NCBI GenBank assembly: GCA_016295665.1
Contig: JAEDKS010000114.1
Coordinates: 1 to 7,696 of the forward strand
Direction of reading: 5' to 3'
Source: Clostridia bacterium
GTDB lineage: Bacteria > Bacillota > Clostridia > Christensenellales > Aristaeellaceae
Length of the DNA: 7,696 bases
Positions within the stretch are counted from its first letter, which is position 1; every line of letters starts with the position of its first letter. This document shows, in pieces, positions 5,276 through 7,696 of this stretch. A program made the position numbers and the translations under genes. Below the pieces are notes generated by a model that had not been told where the DNA came from, did not search any database, and saw nothing but the letters and a program-made list of their open reading frames with translations.

Positions 5276-7672
5276 ATGCAATACGGCTACTTCGATGAGC
5301 GGGCCCGGGAATACGTCATCACCGACCCGCGTACGCCGATGCCCTGGGCCAACTACCTGGGCTCTCCGGAATACGGCGCCATTGTGACCCAGAACGCCGG
5401 CGGCTACAGCTTTGTGAAGTCCGGCGCGGCGGGGCGCATCCTGCGCTACATCTTCAACCAGTTCGACGAGCCCGGACGCTATGTCTACCTGCGGGACGAC
5501 GAGACCGGTGATTACTGGTCTGCGGCCTGGCGTCCGGTGCAGAAGCCGCTGGAGCAGTATCACACCGTCTGCCGCCACGGCACCAGCTACACCGAGATCG
5601 AGAGCGAGTACAGCGGCATCGCCAGCCGCACGCTGTACTATGTGCCCCTGGACGCCACCCATGAGGTGTGGCGCGTGGAGCTGACCAACCGCAGCGACCG
5701 TCCCCGCACCATCTCCGCCTTTGGCTACTGCGAGTTCACCACCGAGTCCTTCTACACCCAGGATCTGGTGAACATGCAGTACACCCAGTTCATCACCGTC
5801 ACCGAGTTCCATCAGGATCACATTCTGGAGCGCATCAACCAGTTCTGCCACGTGAAGCCCAACGGCGAGAACGGCTCCGAGCGCTTCTTCGGCCTGGCGG
5901 GCGCCCCCGTCAAGAGCTACACCGGCCGCCGGGATCGTTTCCTGGGCTACGAGCGCTTCAACGCGCCGGTGGCGGTGGCTGCGGGCGACCTGGGCAACTC
6001 CCTCAACTTCAACGGCAACCCCTGCGGCGCCCTGCACTGCCAGCTGACCCTGCAGCCCGGCGAGAGCCGCACCATCGCCTTCGTGCTGGCCCAGAAGGGC
6101 GAGACCGAGGCCCGGCAGCTGATGGATCGCTACCAGCAGGTCAAGGAGACCGTGGACGCGGAGCTCAAGACCCTCATCGCCTACTGGCACAGCAAGCTGA
6201 GCAACCTGGACGTGCACACCCCCGACAGCGACTTCAACACCATGGTCAACACCTGGAATGCCTTCCAGTGCTTCACCACCTTCGTGTGGAGCCGCGCCGC
6301 GAGCCTCATCTACTGCGGCGAGCGCAACGGCTACGGCTACCGCGATACGGTGCAGGATATTCAGGGCATCATCCACCTCGACCCGCAGATGGCGAAGGAG
6401 CGCATCAGCTTCATGCTCAGCGCCCAGGTGCATCACGGCGGCGCCCTGCCGCTGGTGAAGTACAGCCACAACCCCGGTCACGAGGACAGCCCCGAGGACG
6501 AGAGCTATGTCCGCGAGACGGGCCACCCCCACTACCGCGCCGACGACGCGCTGTGGCTGTTCCCCACGGTGTACAAGTACATCGCCGAGACCGGCGACGT
6601 GGGCTATCTGGACGAGGTCATCCCCTACGCCACCCACGGCGAGGGCACGGTGCTGGATCATCTCAAGCGGGCCATCGACTTCACCATGAACCATCTGGGC
6701 AATCACGGCATGCCCGCCGGTCTCCACGCGGACTGGAACGACTGCCTGAAGCTGGGCGCTCAGGGCGAGAGCAGCTTTGTGGCCTTCCAGCTGTACATGG
6801 CCCTGCGGGAGCTGGACGAGCTGCTGCCCGAAAAGCCCGAGAACGAGGAATACCGCGCCTGGCTGCGTCAGAAGAAGCAGGAGCAGCATGATCTCATCAA
6901 CCGCTACTTCTGGGAGGACGACCGCTTCCTGCGCGGCTACCGGGAGGACGGTCAGGTCATCGGCAGCAAGAACGACCCCGAGGCCAGCATGTGGCTGAAT
7001 CCGCAGAGCTGGAGCGTCATCTCCGGCTGCGCCACCCGCGAGCAGGCGGAGGCCGCCATGCAGACCGCCAATGAGCAGCTCAACACGCCCTTCGGTCTGG
7101 AGCTGATGACCCCCTGCTACCGGGAGCACGCCTTTGACGGTGCCGCCATGCTGCTGTTCAACCCCACGACCAAGGAGAACGGCGGCATCTTCTGCCAGCC
7201 TCAGGGCTGGGCGATTCTGGCGGAGGCGCTGCTGGGCCACGGCGGACGGGCCTTCCAGTACTTCAAGGAGGGCTGCCCCGCCGCCTACAACGACCGGGCG
7301 GAGCTGCGCGAGGCGGAGCCCTATGTCCACACCCAGTTCATCGAGGGCCACGAGACGCCTCAGCCCGGACGCGCCCATGTGCACTGGCTGACCGGCACGG
7401 CCTCCACGGTGATGGTGGGCTGTGTGGAGGGCATTCTGGGTCTGCGCCCCACCCCCGACGGACTGCGGGTTTCCCCCAGCATCCCGGCGGAATGGGACGG
7501 CTTCACCATGGACAAGACCTTCCGTGGCAAGCGCCTGCACATCGAGGTGGACAACAGCGCCCACCACGAGAGCGGCGTGCAGCAGCTGCGGGTGAACGGT
7601 CAGGCGGTGGCAGGCGACGTGCTCACCGACGCCATGCTCTCAGACGGCGACCGGATTGACGTGGTGATGTAA
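5276..7672 (+). CDS. GH94 glycoside phosphorylase (chitobiose/cellobiose phosphorylase-like)
   Basis: A 798-residue enzyme of glycoside hydrolase family 94, which splits beta-linked disaccharides with phosphate to an alpha-sugar-1-phosphate and a free sugar. It opens like the family (MQYGYFDERAREYVIT, then NYLG and AGGYSF). There is no signal peptide, so it should act in the cytoplasm on an imported sugar. The N-terminal beta-sandwich covers about 1-270, a helical linker and (alpha/alpha)6 barrel about 275-715, and a C-terminal beta domain the rest. The donor-site motif R350-NGYGY-R356-D357 is intact, the general acid is D489 in ADWND, and E634 (KENGG) and T706-G707 (LTGTA) are kept. Two usual residues differ: Gln641 replaces the phosphate-binding His, and His484 replaces Arg in RADWND. 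Overall it looks closer to chitobiose phosphorylase than to clostridial cellobiose phosphorylase, but the substrate is open. ATG 5276 has AGGGAGG 8 nt upstream; the earlier in-frame ATG 5159 precedes the promoter. Confidence 0.93.
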   Translation: MQYGYFDERAREYVITDPRTPMPWANYLGSPEYGAIVTQNAGGYSFVKSGAAGRILRYIFNQFDEPGRYVYLRDDETGDYWSAAWRPVQKPLEQYHTVCRHGTSYTEIESEYSGIASRTLYYVPLDATHEVWRVELTNRSDRPRTISAFGYCEFTTESFYTQDLVNMQYTQFITVTEFHQDHILERINQFCHVKPNGENGSERFFGLAGAPVKSYTGRRDRFLGYERFNAPVAVAAGDLGNSLNFNGNPCGALHCQLTLQPGESRTIAFVLAQKGETEARQLMDRYQQVKETVDAELKTLIAYWHSKLSNLDVHTPDSDFNTMVNTWNAFQCFTTFVWSRAASLIYCGERNGYGYRDTVQDIQGIIHLDPQMAKERISFMLSAQVHHGGALPLVKYSHNPGHEDSPEDESYVRETGHPHYRADDALWLFPTVYKYIAETGDVGYLDEVIPYATHGEGTVLDHLKRAIDFTMNHLGNHGMPAGLHADWNDCLKLGAQGESSFVAFQLYMALRELDELLPEKPENEEYRAWLRQKKQEQHDLINRYFWEDDRFLRGYREDGQVIGSKNDPEASMWLNPQSWSVISGCATREQAEAAMQTANEQLNTPFGLELMTPCYREHAFDGAAMLLFNPTTKENGGIFCQPQGWAILAEALLGHGGRAFQYFKEGCPAAYNDRAELREAEPYVHTQFIEGHETPQPGRAHVHWLTGTASTVMVGCVEGILGLRPTPDGLRVSPSIPAEWDGFTMDKTFRGKRLHIEVDNSAHHESGVQQLRVNGQAVAGDVLTDAMLSDGDRIDVVM

Positions 7673-7696
7673 TAGCATGCGGCAGTTGGGCAGCTC

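Noticed and set aside
5069..7567. A stop-free minus-strand frame of about 833 codons opposite the GH94 gene, in frame with the radical SAM gene, giving an apparent 1126-residue protein.
   Set aside because: Its composition (Val, Ala, Gly, His, Gln, Leu rich, no recognisable domain) is that of the antisense of a GC-rich gene with G/C third positions. The radical SAM gene has its own promoter, ribosome binding site and family-like start at 5068.

Overview
This window looks like chromosomal DNA from a GC-rich, low-to-medium complexity genome of the class Clostridia (Bacillota), probably an anaerobic gut or rumen type. The main evidence is the gene order secY-adk-map-KOW protein-infA-rpmJ, with a small KOW-domain gene between map and infA, as is usual in Clostridia. 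Strong AAGGAGG-type ribosome binding sites, a zinc-type adenylate kinase, a PflX-like radical SAM protein and a cytoplasmic GH94 phosphorylase agree with this. The genus cannot be read from the sequence.

Layout. Positions 1-3311 (+ strand) hold the end of the spc ribosomal/secretion operon: a 5'-truncated secY, adk, map (4-nt overlap with adk), a KOW-domain RNA-binding protein (1-nt overlap with map), infA (TTG start, 2-nt gap) and rpmJ. Hairpins without a U-tract lie in the secY-adk gap and the infA-rpmJ gap. A strong intrinsic terminator at 3321-3370 closes the operon directly after rpmJ, so the usual continuation rpsM-rpsK-rpsD-rpoA-rplQ is not here.

Positions 3420-5068 (- strand) hold a two-gene unit read towards the ribosomal operon: a PflX-type radical SAM protein followed after 50 nt by a HAD-family phosphatase. 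It has its own near-consensus extended -10 promoter (TTGACA-18-TATCAT).

Positions 5276-7672 (+ strand) hold a complete 798-residue GH94 glycoside phosphorylase, diverging from the radical SAM gene. The 207-nt divergent spacer carries a second near-consensus promoter (TTGAAA-17-TACAAT). Two identical AAACGTTT palindromes flank that promoter and look like LacI-family operators, which suggests sugar-responsive control of the phosphorylase.

How the genes work together: the first block supports protein export, nucleotide balance, N-terminal Met removal, translation initiation and ribosome assembly. The GH94 enzyme would split an imported beta-linked disaccharide with phosphate. The radical SAM and HAD genes have no assignable pathway here. 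I see no mobile element, CRISPR array, tRNA or rRNA. The most interesting points are the GH94 active-site substitutions (Gln at the usual phosphate-binding His; His for the Arg of the RADWND motif), the operator pair, and the break of the ribosomal operon after rpmJ.
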